Shown here: in pieces, positions 53,497 to 60,905 of the stretch
How positions within the stretch are numbered: the first letter of the stretch is position 1
Layout of the letters: every line of letters begins with the position of its first letter
NCBI RefSeq assembly: GCF_003065605.1
Contig: NZ_CP026952.1
Span: 2,356,001-2,420,000 of the forward strand
Source of the DNA: Aeromicrobium chenweiae
GTDB taxonomy: Bacteria > Actinomycetota > Actinomycetes > Propionibacteriales > Nocardioidaceae
Reading direction: 5' to 3'
Length of the DNA stretch: 64,000 nucleotides
Made by a program: the position numbers and the translations under genes
The notes under the pieces: model-generated
What the model was told of the DNA's origin: nothing
What the model saw: only the letters and a program-made list of their open reading frames with translations
The model's database searches: none

Positions 53497-54156
53497 TCAC
53501 TTCCGGTTGACGGTCTCGAACGTCTCGGGCTTGTGGATGAACCCGGCACGGCCGAACGGCCACACCCGGAGCCAGGCCTTGCCCACGACGGACTTCTCGG
53601 ACACCTGTCCCCCGCCGGGGTCGCCCAGGTGGCCGCGCGAGTCGTACGAGTTGCCGCGGTTGTCGCCCATGACCCACAGGTACCCCTTGCGGACCTTCAC
53701 CTCGAACGTCTTGTCCTTGGTCGCCGACTCGTCCAGCAGGTAGGACTCGTCGAGCTCCTTGCCGTTGACCGTCAGCTTGCCCTCGCTGCAGCAGCGGATC
53801 GTGTCGCCACCGACGCCGATGACCCGCTTGATGAGGTGACCGCCGGTCGGGAACAGGCCGATCTTCTCCAGGCCGCTCTGCACGAAGTTGCTGGCGTGGC
53901 GGGAGTCCTCGGGGCTGAGCCAACCTCCCGGGTCGTCGAAGACCACGACGTCGCCGCGCTTCACGTCGCCGCCCCAGTAGGAGACCTTCTGGACCAGGAT
54001 CTTGTCGTCGACCAGCATCGTCGGCTCCATCGACTCCGACGGGATGTAGAACGCCTGGAGGAAGAACGTCTTGACGACGACCGCCATCACCATGGCGGTG
54101 GCGACGAGAAGGATCGACTCCTGCCATACGGGGAGCTGCCGCTTCTTGTCACTCAC
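53497..54156 (-). CDS. lepB: Signal peptidase I
   Basis: A 219-residue type I signal peptidase. One N-terminal membrane helix (about 14-35), catalytic Ser42 in IPSESMEPTM, and catalytic Lys110 in GGHLIKRVIGVGGD. The MGDNRGNSYDSR box near the C-terminus is intact. A GTG at 54156 starts translation. It lies immediately before a second, similar signal peptidase gene, showing a local duplication. Confidence 0.95.
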   Translation of the reverse strand: MSDKKRQLPVWQESILLVATAMVMAVVVKTFFLQAFYIPSESMEPTMLVDDKILVQKVSYWGGDVKRGDVVVFDDPGGWLSPEDSRHASNFVQSGLEKIGLFPTGGHLIKRVIGVGGDTIRCCSEGKLTVNGKELDESYLLDESATKDKTFEVKVRKGYLWVMGDNRGNSYDSRGHLGDPGGGQVSEKSVVGKAWLRVWPFGRAGFIHKPETFETVNRK

Positions 54157-54220
54157 CCGGCGAGCCTAGCCGCACCGCGCAACGACCTCCGCTGCGGACT
54201 CGCGTGTCGAGGCGAGGCGC

Positions 54221-54826
54221 TCAGGGCTTCTTGACGTCCGCGAACGCGTCGGTGCCGTCGACGAATCCGGCACGCTTCAACGGCCAGACGCGCAGCCACG
54301 CCTTGCCCACGACACTGGACTCGCGGATGAAGCCGCGGCCCGGGTCGGTGATGTGCTGCGGGGACGCCAGCGAGTTGCCGCGGTTGTCGCCCATGACCCA
54401 CAGGCTGCCCTTCGGCACGACGACGTCGAAGCGGGTGTCCTTGGTGGCCGTCGGGTCCAGGACGTACGGCTCCTGGATCGTGCGGCCGTTGACCGTCAAC
54501 CGGCTGTCGGTGCAGCACGTGACGTGGTCGCCGCCGACACCGACGACGCGCTTGATGAGGTGGCCACCGCTCGGCAGCAGACCGACCTTCTCCAGACCAC
54601 GCTGCAGCACGTTGCCCGCGGGCTGGGAGTCCTCGGGGCCGAGCCAGCCTCCGGGATCGTCGAACACGACGATGTCCCCGCGCCTCACGTCGCCGCCCCA
54701 GTAGGAGACCTTCTGGACGAGGATCTTGTCGTCGACCAGCATCGAAGGCTCCATGGAGCCCGACGGGATGTAGAAAGCCTGGACGAAGAACGTCTTCACG
54801 ACGACCGCCAGGAGCACCGCCACCAC
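54221..54826 (-). CDS. lepB: Second signal peptidase I; true start probably upstream at a non-standard codon
   Basis: A paralogue of the previous gene, about 60-70% alike over the catalytic part: Ser24 in IPSGSMEPSM, Lys92 in HLIKRVVGVGGD, and the box MGDNRGNSLASP (numbered from the GTG at 54826). Homology to the first copy continues upstream of that GTG: the frame encodes RRQLPVWQESILLV, matching residues 6-18 of the neighbour. No ATG, GTG or TTG exists in frame between there and the upstream stop; CTG codons at 54889 or 54907 are candidates. The upstream part overlaps the gap to rplS. The annotated start is the first conventional one and is probably too short. Confidence 0.8.
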   Translation of the reverse strand: MVAVLLAVVVKTFFVQAFYIPSGSMEPSMLVDDKILVQKVSYWGGDVRRGDIVVFDDPGGWLGPEDSQPAGNVLQRGLEKVGLLPSGGHLIKRVVGVGGDHVTCCTDSRLTVNGRTIQEPYVLDPTATKDTRFDVVVPKGSLWVMGDNRGNSLASPQHITDPGRGFIRESSVVGKAWLRVWPLKRAGFVDGTDAFADVKKP

Positions 54827-54917
54827 GACCAGCAGGATCGACTCCTGCCAGACCGGGAGCTGCCGACGCCGCCGGCCACCTTTCGGCAGCGGGTCGGTCG
54901 TCGGCAGCGGGCGCGAC

Positions 54918-55268
54918 TCAGACGTCGCGCTTCTCCTTGATCTTGGCAGCCTTGCCGCGCAGGTTGCGCAGGTAGTACAGCTTGGCGCGACGCACGTCGC
55001 CGCGGATCGCGACGTCGATGTGGTCGATCACGGGCGTGTGCAGCGGGAACGTGCGCTCCACGCCGACACCGAAGCTGACCTTGCGGACCGTGAAGGTCCG
55101 GCCGATGCCCGAGCCCTGGACCTTGATGCAGACACCCTTGAAGACCTGGATGCGCGAGCGGCTGCCCTCGATGACCTTCACGTGAACCTCGAGCGTGTCG
55201 CCCGCACGGAAGGTGGGCAGGTCGGTGCGCAGCGACTCGCTGGCGACCTGGTCGATGATGTTGGTCAT
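54918..55268 (-). CDS. rplS: 50S ribosomal protein L19
   Basis: A 116-residue L19. Conserved blocks: [61 protein letters not shown], and the end [23 protein letters not shown]. The ATG at 55268 is used because a longer version would add seven residues not in the family. The gene heads rplS-lepB-lepB-rnhB, with a 240-nt gap behind it that contains the amtB terminator. Confidence 0.96.
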   Translation of the reverse strand: MTNIIDQVASESLRTDLPTFRAGDTLEVHVKVIEGSRSRIQVFKGVCIKVQGSGIGRTFTVRKVSFGVGVERTFPLHTPVIDHIDVAIRGDVRRAKLYYLRNLRGKAAKIKEKRDV

Positions 55269-55445
55269 GGTTCTGCTCCTCGCTGGTGCCACAGGTCACC
55301 CACGGCTGGGTTGTTCGAAAAGGAAGTGGTGCGGCGGTGATCGACGGTTCCCCTGTGGCAGATCCGTCCGGCGCCAAGGGTCAATATTGCCACACCGGTG
55401 CGCGTCCGAGCCAATCGGTGACCGCCCTGCCCGCCGGGAGACGGC

Positions 55446-55478
55446 GACGCGCCCGCCGGGAGGTCCGGCGGGCGCGTC
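55446..55478 (-). terminator. Strong hairpin downstream of amtB
   Basis: GACGCGCCCGCCGG and CCGGCGGGCGCGTC form a perfect 14-bp stem around GAGGT, 31 nt after the amtB stop. No U-run follows. It separates amtB from rplS, whose promoter must lie between here and 55268. Confidence 0.6.
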
Positions 55479-55508
55479 GGGTGGTCCATCGGGATGGACG
55501 GACGACGC

Positions 55509-56762
55509 TCAGACGAGCGCGTAGCCCTCCTCACCGTGGAGGACGGAGTCGATGCCCGCCGACTCCTCGTCCTGGTGGATGCGGAAGCCGATCGTGCGGT
55601 TGATGACCGTGGCGATGGCGTACGACACCACGAACGAGTACACCGCGACGGCGATCGCCGAGACCGCCTGCAGGATCAGCTGGTCGAGGTTGCCCCCGCC
55701 GGTGAACAGGCCGGTCTCCATCGCGAAGAAGCCCAGGTAGAGCGTGCCGATGATGCCGGCGACCAGGTGGATGCCGACGACGTCGAGCGAGTCGTCGTAG
55801 CCGAGCTTGAACTTCAGGTCGACCGCGATGGCGCAGACGCCACCGGCGAGCAGGCCGAGCACGATGGCCCAGATGGGCTGCAGCGCGACACAGGACGGAG
55901 TGATCGCGACCAGGCCGGCGACAGCACCGGACGCCGCGCCGACCGACGTGGCCTTGCCGTTCTTGAAGTGCTCGACGATGATCCAGCCGAGGATGCCGGC
56001 CGCGGGGCAGACGATCGTGTTGACGAAGATCAGCGTGGCCATGCCGTCGCCGGCGGCCGCCCCGGTGTTGAAGCCGAACCAGCCGAACCACAGGATCGCC
56101 GCGCCGATCAGCACGAGCGGGACGTTGTGGGGCTTCTGCAGCTCCTTGCTGAAGCCGACACGCTGGCCGAGCACGAGGGCGAGGGCCAGGGCCGCAGCAC
56201 CCGCGTTGATGTGGACGGCGGTGCCGCCGGCGAAGTCGATCGTCGAGGCGTCGATGCCGAGGTTGTCACCGAGGTTGCCGATCCAGCCGGTCATGCCGTC
56301 GTCGTTGAACGCGAACACCCACCCGGCGACCGGGAAGTAGACGAGCGTGGCGAACAGGCCGGCGAACAGCATCCACGGGAAGAACCGCGCACGATCGGCG
56401 ATGGCGCCCGAGATCAGGGCCACCGTGATGATCGCGAAGGTCGAGCCGAAGGCGACACTGGCCAGGACGCCACCGTCACCGCCGCCGAACGAGTCCTTGG
56501 CGGCGTCCCACTGACCGAAGTCCGAGAACGGGTTGCCGAGCACCTGCTTGATCCAGTCGCTGCCGCTGTTGTCCAGCGTCGCCATGTTGGCGCCGTACAG
56601 CACCCACAGGACGCCGACCAGGCCGATGGCGCCGAAGCTGAGCATCATCATGGAGACGACGCTCTTGGCCTTGACGAGTCCTCCGTAGAAGAACGCCAGG
56701 CCCGGTGTCATGAACAGGACGAGGGCTGCGGAGACCAGCAGCCAGATAGTTCCGGGGGTCAT
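55509..56762 (-). CDS. amtB: Ammonium transporter
   Basis: A 417-residue Amt/MEP/Rh channel with about eleven helices. The conserved DFAGGTAVHINAGAAALA carries the first pore His, and GIHLVAGIIGTLYLG the second. The N-terminus enters the membrane directly, without a clear signal peptide. The ATG at 56762 has AGAGG upstream and is preferred to an earlier in-frame start. A GlnR-type operator 86 nt upstream suggests nitrogen control. No glnK or glnD follows, which is unusual for actinobacteria. Confidence 0.95.
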   Translation of the reverse strand: MTPGTIWLLVSAALVLFMTPGLAFFYGGLVKAKSVVSMMMLSFGAIGLVGVLWVLYGANMATLDNSGSDWIKQVLGNPFSDFGQWDAAKDSFGGGDGGVLASVAFGSTFAIITVALISGAIADRARFFPWMLFAGLFATLVYFPVAGWVFAFNDDGMTGWIGNLGDNLGIDASTIDFAGGTAVHINAGAAALALALVLGQRVGFSKELQKPHNVPLVLIGAAILWFGWFGFNTGAAAGDGMATLIFVNTIVCPAAGILGWIIVEHFKNGKATSVGAASGAVAGLVAITPSCVALQPIWAIVLGLLAGGVCAIAVDLKFKLGYDDSLDVVGIHLVAGIIGTLYLGFFAMETGLFTGGGNLDQLILQAVSAIAVAVYSFVVSYAIATVINRTIGFRIHQDEESAGIDSVLHGEEGYALV

Positions 56763-56847
56763 GAGAAACCTCTCTGAGGGGGGTGTCGTTCGGCCGGCAG
56801 AGCGACGCTGCTGCTGTCGGGCGCGAGACACACTGTGTCGCCACGAG

Positions 56848-56885
56848 GTTTTGCGAGGCTTGCCTCAGCATTTCGCGGGCGTTAC
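56848..56885 (-). promoter_or_regulatory. GlnR-type operator upstream of amtB
   Basis: On the amtB strand the order is GTAAC-N6-GAAAT-N6-GCAAG-N6-AAAAC, matching the actinobacterial GlnR consensus (GTNAC-N6-GAAAC twice) with exact 6-nt spacing; the first half is nearly perfect and the second degenerate. It lies 86 nt before the ATG. Confidence 0.65.
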
Positions 56886-56958
56886 GTGCCCTGCGATCGT
56901 GTTAATTCCACGTCGCCCCGGGCACCACCTGACCCGTGGGCCCCGGGCGGCTCAGGCG

Positions 56959-57639
56959 TCAGCCGAGCAGGTCGGGACGGCGTCGACGCGTGCGCTCCAG
57001 CGCCTGCTCGCGGCGCCATGCGGCGATCGCGGCGTGGTTGCCCGAGAGCAGGACCGGCGGGACGTCGCGGCCGCGCCAGCTCGAGGGCTTGGTGTAGACG
57101 GGGTACTCCAGCAGCCCGTCGTCGCCGTGGGACTCCTCGACCAGGGACGCCGGGTTGCCCATGAAGCCCGGCACGAGCCGGACGATGGCCTCGATCATCG
57201 CCAGGGCGGCGACCTCTCCGCCGTTGAGGACGAAGTCACCGAGCGAGATCTCCTCGACGCGCCACCGGTCGGAGGCCTCGTCGATCACGCGCTGGTCGAT
57301 GCCCTCGTAGCGGCCGCACGCGAAGAGCAGGTGGGACTCGCCGCTCAGGCGCTCGGCCGTCCGCTGGGTGAAAGGCGTGCCCGAGGGGGTCGGGACCACG
57401 ACGACGGCCTGCTCGCTCGCGAGGGAGTCCAGGGCCTCCCCCCACGGCTCGGCCTTCATCACCATGCCGGCCCCGCCCCCGTACGGGGTGTCGTCCACGC
57501 TGCGGTGCTTGTCGTGGGTGAAGTCGCGCAGGTCGTGGGTCCGGATCGTGAGCAGACCGGACGACTGCGCCTTGCCGGCGAGCGAGAGCTGCAGCGCGTC
57601 CAGGTAGGCCGGGAAGATCGAGACGACGTCGACGCGCAC
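56959..57639 (-). CDS. trmD: tRNA (guanine(37)-N1)-methyltransferase
   Basis: A 226-residue SPOUT methylase making m1G37. Start [20 protein letters not shown], then [18 protein letters not shown], the AdoMet knot [32 protein letters not shown], and the C-terminal [27 protein letters not shown]. Begins with GTG at 57639, one base after the rimM stop. The gene order khpA-rimM-trmD is conserved; amtB then interrupts the usual run to rplS. Confidence 0.97.
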   Translation of the reverse strand: MRVDVVSIFPAYLDALQLSLAGKAQSSGLLTIRTHDLRDFTHDKHRSVDDTPYGGGAGMVMKAEPWGEALDSLASEQAVVVVPTPSGTPFTQRTAERLSGESHLLFACGRYEGIDQRVIDEASDRWRVEEISLGDFVLNGGEVAALAMIEAIVRLVPGFMGNPASLVEESHGDDGLLEYPVYTKPSSWRGRDVPPVLLSGNHAAIAAWRREQALERTRRRRPDLLG

Positions 57640-57640
57640 G

Positions 57641-58171
57641 TCAGGCCTCGAGGTCGGAGGCGGCGTTCTCGGCCTTCGACGGGTCCAGCAGTCCCTCGAC
57701 GTCCGCGACCGTGACGAACCCGCCACGGACGTCCACCACCGGCACGAGCTCGGTGACGAACGGGATCAGCACCTCACGGCCGTCGACGTCGACGGCCAGG
57801 GTGTCCTGGTACGGCAGGTGGACGAGTCCGGTCACGCTGCCGACGACGGCATCGCCCGAGCGGACCTCGAGGCCGACCAGCTGGTGGTCGTAGAACTCGT
57901 CGGGGTCCTCGGGGACGTCCGCGGGATCCACCTCGGCCTCGAGCACCGTGCCGTGCAGGGCCTCGGCCGCGTTGCGGTCGGGGACCTCGTCGAACGCCAC
58001 GACGAGGCGGCCACCGTGGTGGCGCGCCTTCGTCACGGTCAGCCTGCGTCGTCCGGCGACGACAGACGAGCCCGGGGCGAAACGCCGCTCGGGCTCGTCT
58101 GTACGGATGTCGACGTTCAGCTCACCACGGATCCCGTGGGCACGACCGATACGGCCGATGACGACCAGCAT
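57641..58171 (-). CDS. rimM: Ribosome maturation factor RimM
   Basis: A 176-residue 16S-processing factor with PRC-barrel end. It starts [32 protein letters not shown] and contains [20 protein letters not shown] and [19 protein letters not shown], all family blocks. The C-terminal ~15 residues are extra. Two bases separate it from khpA and one from trmD. Confidence 0.95.
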   Translation of the reverse strand: MLVVIGRIGRAHGIRGELNVDIRTDEPERRFAPGSSVVAGRRRLTVTKARHHGGRLVVAFDEVPDRNAAEALHGTVLEAEVDPADVPEDPDEFYDHQLVGLEVRSGDAVVGSVTGLVHLPYQDTLAVDVDGREVLIPFVTELVPVVDVRGGFVTVADVEGLLDPSKAENAASDLEA

Positions 58172-58173
58172 CG

Positions 58174-58425
58174 TCAGCTGCGACGATCGACGTCCACGAA
58201 GTCGATGCGCGCGCCGCCACGACCGGCGATCGCGCCCGCGACCTTGCGGACGGCCGTGGCCGTACGGCCCTGTCGGCCGATGACCTTGCCGAGGTCGTCC
58301 GGGTTGACCCGGACCTCGAACAGCTCGCCGTTGCGCGTCTGCTTCACACGCACGTCGACGTCGTCAGGGCTGTCGACGATGCCGGCGACGAGGTGCTCGA
58401 TGACCTCGACCAGAGGGGCGGCCAC
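58174..58425 (-). CDS. khpA: KH-domain RNA-binding protein KhpA
   Basis: An 83-residue single KH domain protein with the GxxG loop GKVIGRQGRTATAVR. KhpA, alone or with KhpB, binds RNA and influences growth and division in several Gram-positives. It starts with GTG at 58425, two bases after the rpsP stop, in the order rpsP-khpA-rimM-trmD. Confidence 0.93.
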   Translation of the reverse strand: MAAPLVEVIEHLVAGIVDSPDDVDVRVKQTRNGELFEVRVNPDDLGKVIGRQGRTATAVRKVAGAIAGRGGARIDFVDVDRRS

Positions 58426-58427
58426 GA

Positions 58428-58907
58428 TCAGGCCTTGGCCTCGTCGGACGACGCGGCGTCGTCAGCCTTGGCGTCGTCAGCCTTGGCCTCGTCGGCCGCC
58501 GGCTCCTCAGCCTTGGGCTCCTCGGCCTTGGGCTCAGCCTTCTTGGCGGCGGCCTTCTTGGTCACCGCGTCCGACTTGGGCTCGCTGTGGAGCTCCTTGA
58601 GGGCGTCCTGGAAGATGTCTTCCTTGGAGCGCTTCTCCTCGGCGAACTTCATGGTGTTCTGGCCACCGATGTCACCGGTGATCTTCAGCAGGGCGGCGAC
58701 GGCCTCGGTCGGCTGGGCGCCGACTCCGAGCCAGTACTGCGCGCGCTCTCCGTCGACGTTGATGATCGACGGCTCGGCCTTGGGGTTGTACGTGCCGATC
58801 TCCTCGATCACGCGGCCGTCGCGCTTGGTGCGCGAGTCGGCGACGACGATGCGGTAGAACGGCGTACGGATCTTGCCCATGCGCTTCAGGCGAATCTTGA
58901 CTGCCAC
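58428..58907 (-). CDS. rpsP: 30S ribosomal protein S16 with long C-terminal extension
   Basis: A 159-residue S16. The core (1-85) is [44 protein letters not shown] and the following strand; a region of charged Ala/Lys/Glu repeats ([16 protein letters not shown], then [13 protein letters not shown]) extends it by ~70 residues. Start GTG at 58907 with GAGGAG about 12 nt upstream. First gene of the rpsP-khpA-rimM-trmD operon; its promoter should lie in 58908-59054. Confidence 0.96.
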   Translation of the reverse strand: MAVKIRLKRMGKIRTPFYRIVVADSRTKRDGRVIEEIGTYNPKAEPSIINVDGERAQYWLGVGAQPTEAVAALLKITGDIGGQNTMKFAEEKRSKEDIFQDALKELHSEPKSDAVTKKAAAKKAEPKAEEPKAEEPAADEAKADDAKADDAASSDEAKA

Positions 58908-59054
58908 GAGTGTGGTGTCTCCTCAGATGTGTGTGTGGTTGAGCTGTCGGTGGCGCGTGGGGACACGGCCGACGAGATCGGTGAGCCGGACTACGTCGAG
59001 ATGAGAGGGTCCCGACGCGTACGGACGCAAGGGCTCATTCTGCCAGAGTTCTCC

Positions 59055-59077
59055 CGCGGGCTCCAATTCGGCCCGCG
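59055..59077 (-). terminator. Hairpin downstream of the membrane hydroxylase gene
   Basis: CGCGGGC (59055-59061) pairs with GCCCGCG (59071-59077) around a 9-nt AT-rich loop, 26 nt after the stop at 59103. No U-run. Confidence 0.45.
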
Positions 59078-59102
59078 ATTCGGCACGGAGCCGCCCTGCC
59101 GT

Positions 59103-59981
59103 CTACGAGCGGGGCGCCCAGCCGGGCGGGCCGAAGACGTACCCGAGCTTGTCCCGCACACCACGGGCCCGGCGGACGTCCTGCCAGATCTTCTTGTACT
59201 CCCCGTACTGCAGCGACCAGACGTTGTACGTCCCGACCGGGTACGTCAGGCCGTACGTCGGCCGGTGCAGCTCGGTCTGGAACGAGCCGAGCAGGCGGTC
59301 CCAGACGATGAGGATGCCGCCGTAGTTCTTGTCGAGGTAGATCGGGTCCGAGCCGTGGTGCACGCGGTGGTGCGACGGGGTGTTGAACACGGCCTCCCAC
59401 CAGCGCGGGAACTTCTCGATCTTCTCGGTGTGCAGGTGGAACTGCCAGATCAGGTTGAGCGAGAAGACGAAGTAGATCATCCACGGCGGGACGCCCAGCA
59501 GCGGCAGGGGCAGCCAGATCATCACCTCGAACCACTGGTTCCACTTCTGGCGCAGGGCCGTCGAGAAGTTGAAGAACATGCTCGAGTGGTGGGCCTGGTG
59601 GCCGGCCCAGCCGAGGCGTACGCGGTGCGCGAAGCGGTGGTAGACGTACCAGAGGAAGTCGACACCGATGATGACCCCGACCCACGTCCACGGGTTGGCC
59701 GCCGAGAGGTGCCAGGGCGCCAGGTGGACGTACAGGACCGTGTAGAGCAGGAAGGCGGCCGTGCGGAAGACCGCGGAGTACGCGATCGAGGCCGCGAACA
59801 TGGTCAGGCTCGTGCGCGTGTCCTCGGCGAGGTAGCCCTTGACCTGGTGCGCCGCGTGCTCGTCACGGTCGTGCGCCTCCTCGCGGCGGACCGCGAACAT
59901 CTCGATCACCATGAAGAGCAGGAAGAACGGGATCGCGGCACCGGCCGGATCCTTCAAGTTGTGCGAAAAGGCCTCCCACAT
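59103..59981 (-). CDS. Sterol desaturase/fatty acid hydroxylase family membrane protein
   Basis: A 292-residue integral membrane di-iron oxygenase. His clusters: HRFAH (115-119), HQAHH (128-132), HLH near 182-184, and HHRVHH (204-209), matching the family's HX3-4H / HX2-3HH / HX2-3HH pattern. Hydrophobic segments surround them. Actinobacterial members may hydroxylate fatty acids, carotenoids or hopanoid-like lipids; the substrate is not predictable. The ATG at 59981 gives a normal length. Confidence 0.88.
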   Translation of the reverse strand: MWEAFSHNLKDPAGAAIPFFLLFMVIEMFAVRREEAHDRDEHAAHQVKGYLAEDTRTSLTMFAASIAYSAVFRTAAFLLYTVLYVHLAPWHLSAANPWTWVGVIIGVDFLWYVYHRFAHRVRLGWAGHQAHHSSMFFNFSTALRQKWNQWFEVMIWLPLPLLGVPPWMIYFVFSLNLIWQFHLHTEKIEKFPRWWEAVFNTPSHHRVHHGSDPIYLDKNYGGILIVWDRLLGSFQTELHRPTYGLTYPVGTYNVWSLQYGEYKKIWQDVRRARGVRDKLGYVFGPPGWAPRS

Positions 59982-60019
59982 GCCGCGCTCATGGCACGGC
60001 CGGAGATCGCCCGGAGGCA

Positions 60020-60045
60020 CTTCGGGTCACACATATGACCCGAAG
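60020..60045 (-). terminator. Perfect 10-bp hairpin downstream of the PNPOx-fold gene
   Basis: CTTCGGGTCA (60020-60029) and TGACCCGAAG (60036-60045) flank a 6-nt loop, 14 nt beyond the stop at 60060. A nearby third GGGTCA could pair alternatively. Confidence 0.55.
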
Positions 60046-60059
60046 GACACATCAACGGG

Positions 60060-60476
60060 TCACTGGCGACGGACGCGGCGTCCGGAGATGCGTCGCGGCC
60101 GCAGCACGATGAGCACGTCGCGCTCCCCCGGCGCCCACGGCCGTGGCCGCGCGCCGGCTGCGACCTGGGCGATGAGGTCGGGATCCTCGACCCGGGCCGT
60201 CGGTCCGTGGGCGGTCACGTCCCAGCCCTTCTGGTAGATCTCCTCGCGGTGGTCCACCGCGAACGCCACGTCGTCGTTCCCGTCGGCGAGCGACGAGATG
60301 GTGGAGCCTGCCATCGTGCGAAAGTAGATGTCCGAACCGTCGAGGACGAAGTTGACCGGCAGCAGCTGCTGCCCCTCGCCGTCGACGAACGCGAGCCAGC
60401 CGACCGTGGTGGTCTGCATGAGCTCGAGGCACTCATCTTGCGGGATCTCGGTGAACCGTCCGGTGGTCTGCGTCAT
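60060..60476 (-). CDS. Pyridoxamine 5'-phosphate oxidase-fold protein
   Basis: A 138-residue split-barrel protein of the PNPOx-like group. The sequence EIPQDECLELMQTTTVGWLAFVDGEGQQLLPVNFVLDGSDIYFRTMAGSTISSLADGNDDVAFAVDHREEIYQKGWDVTAHG follows the F420- or flavin-binding pattern of small actinobacterial enzymes (nitroreductase-like and nitroimidazole-resistance related). The cofactor is not determinable. GGAGG precedes the ATG. Confidence 0.83.
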   Translation of the reverse strand: MTQTTGRFTEIPQDECLELMQTTTVGWLAFVDGEGQQLLPVNFVLDGSDIYFRTMAGSTISSLADGNDDVAFAVDHREEIYQKGWDVTAHGPTARVEDPDLIAQVAAGARPRPWAPGERDVLIVLRPRRISGRRVRRQ

Positions 60477-60530
60477 GTGGCGTCCTCCTGGCTTCGGTCA
60501 CCATCCTCACACGGGCCCGGTCGCCGCGCC

Positions 60531-60536
60531 TATGCT
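60531..60536 (+). promoter_or_regulatory. -10 box (TATGCT) of a leaderless promoter for the ArsC-like gene
   Basis: TATGCT is 6 nt before the ATG at 60543. Confidence 0.5.
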
Positions 60537-60542
60537 CGCGTC

Positions 60543-60905
60543 ATGTCCGACGTGAGGATCCTCCACCACTCCGCCTGCTCGACGTCCCGGCACGCCCTCG
60601 ACGAGGCCACGGCGGCCGGCGTCGACGTCGAGGTGGTTCAGTACCTCAAGCAGCCGCTGTCGCGCGACGAGCTGCTCGAGCTCATCGGCCGGCTCGAGGA
60701 CCCGCCCGCGGACCTCGTGCGCAAGGACGGCTTCTTCAAGGGCCTCGAGCTCGACCCCGCGTCGTACGAGACGCCCGAGGCGGTCGCCGACCTGCTGGTC
60801 GAGCACCCCCGTCTCATGCAGCGTCCCGTGCTGGTGCGCGGTGACCGCGCGATCATCGGCCGCCCGAAGGACCGGGTGGCGGCCTTCCTCGCCGAGTCCC
60901 GCTAG
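60543..60905 (+). CDS. ArsC/Spx-family thioredoxin-fold protein
   Basis: A 120-residue protein with the ArsC-like N-terminus (RILHHSACSTSRHALDEA, with Cys12 in C-S-T-S) and the family C-terminus PVLVRGDRAIIGRPKDRV. Only one N-terminal Cys is present, as in glutaredoxin-dependent arsenate reductases and in several non-arsenate relatives. There are no arsenic-resistance genes nearby, so arsenate reduction is uncertain. The TAG stop is shared with the stop of the converging ABC gene (CTAG). Confidence 0.83.
   Translation: MSDVRILHHSACSTSRHALDEATAAGVDVEVVQYLKQPLSRDELLELIGRLEDPPADLVRKDGFFKGLELDPASYETPEAVADLLVEHPRLMQRPVLVRGDRAIIGRPKDRVAAFLAESR

Noticed and set aside
60543..60905. Arsenic resistance locus
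   Set aside because: The ArsC-like gene has no arsR, arsB/acr3 or arsM neighbour, and relatives of this fold do other jobs.
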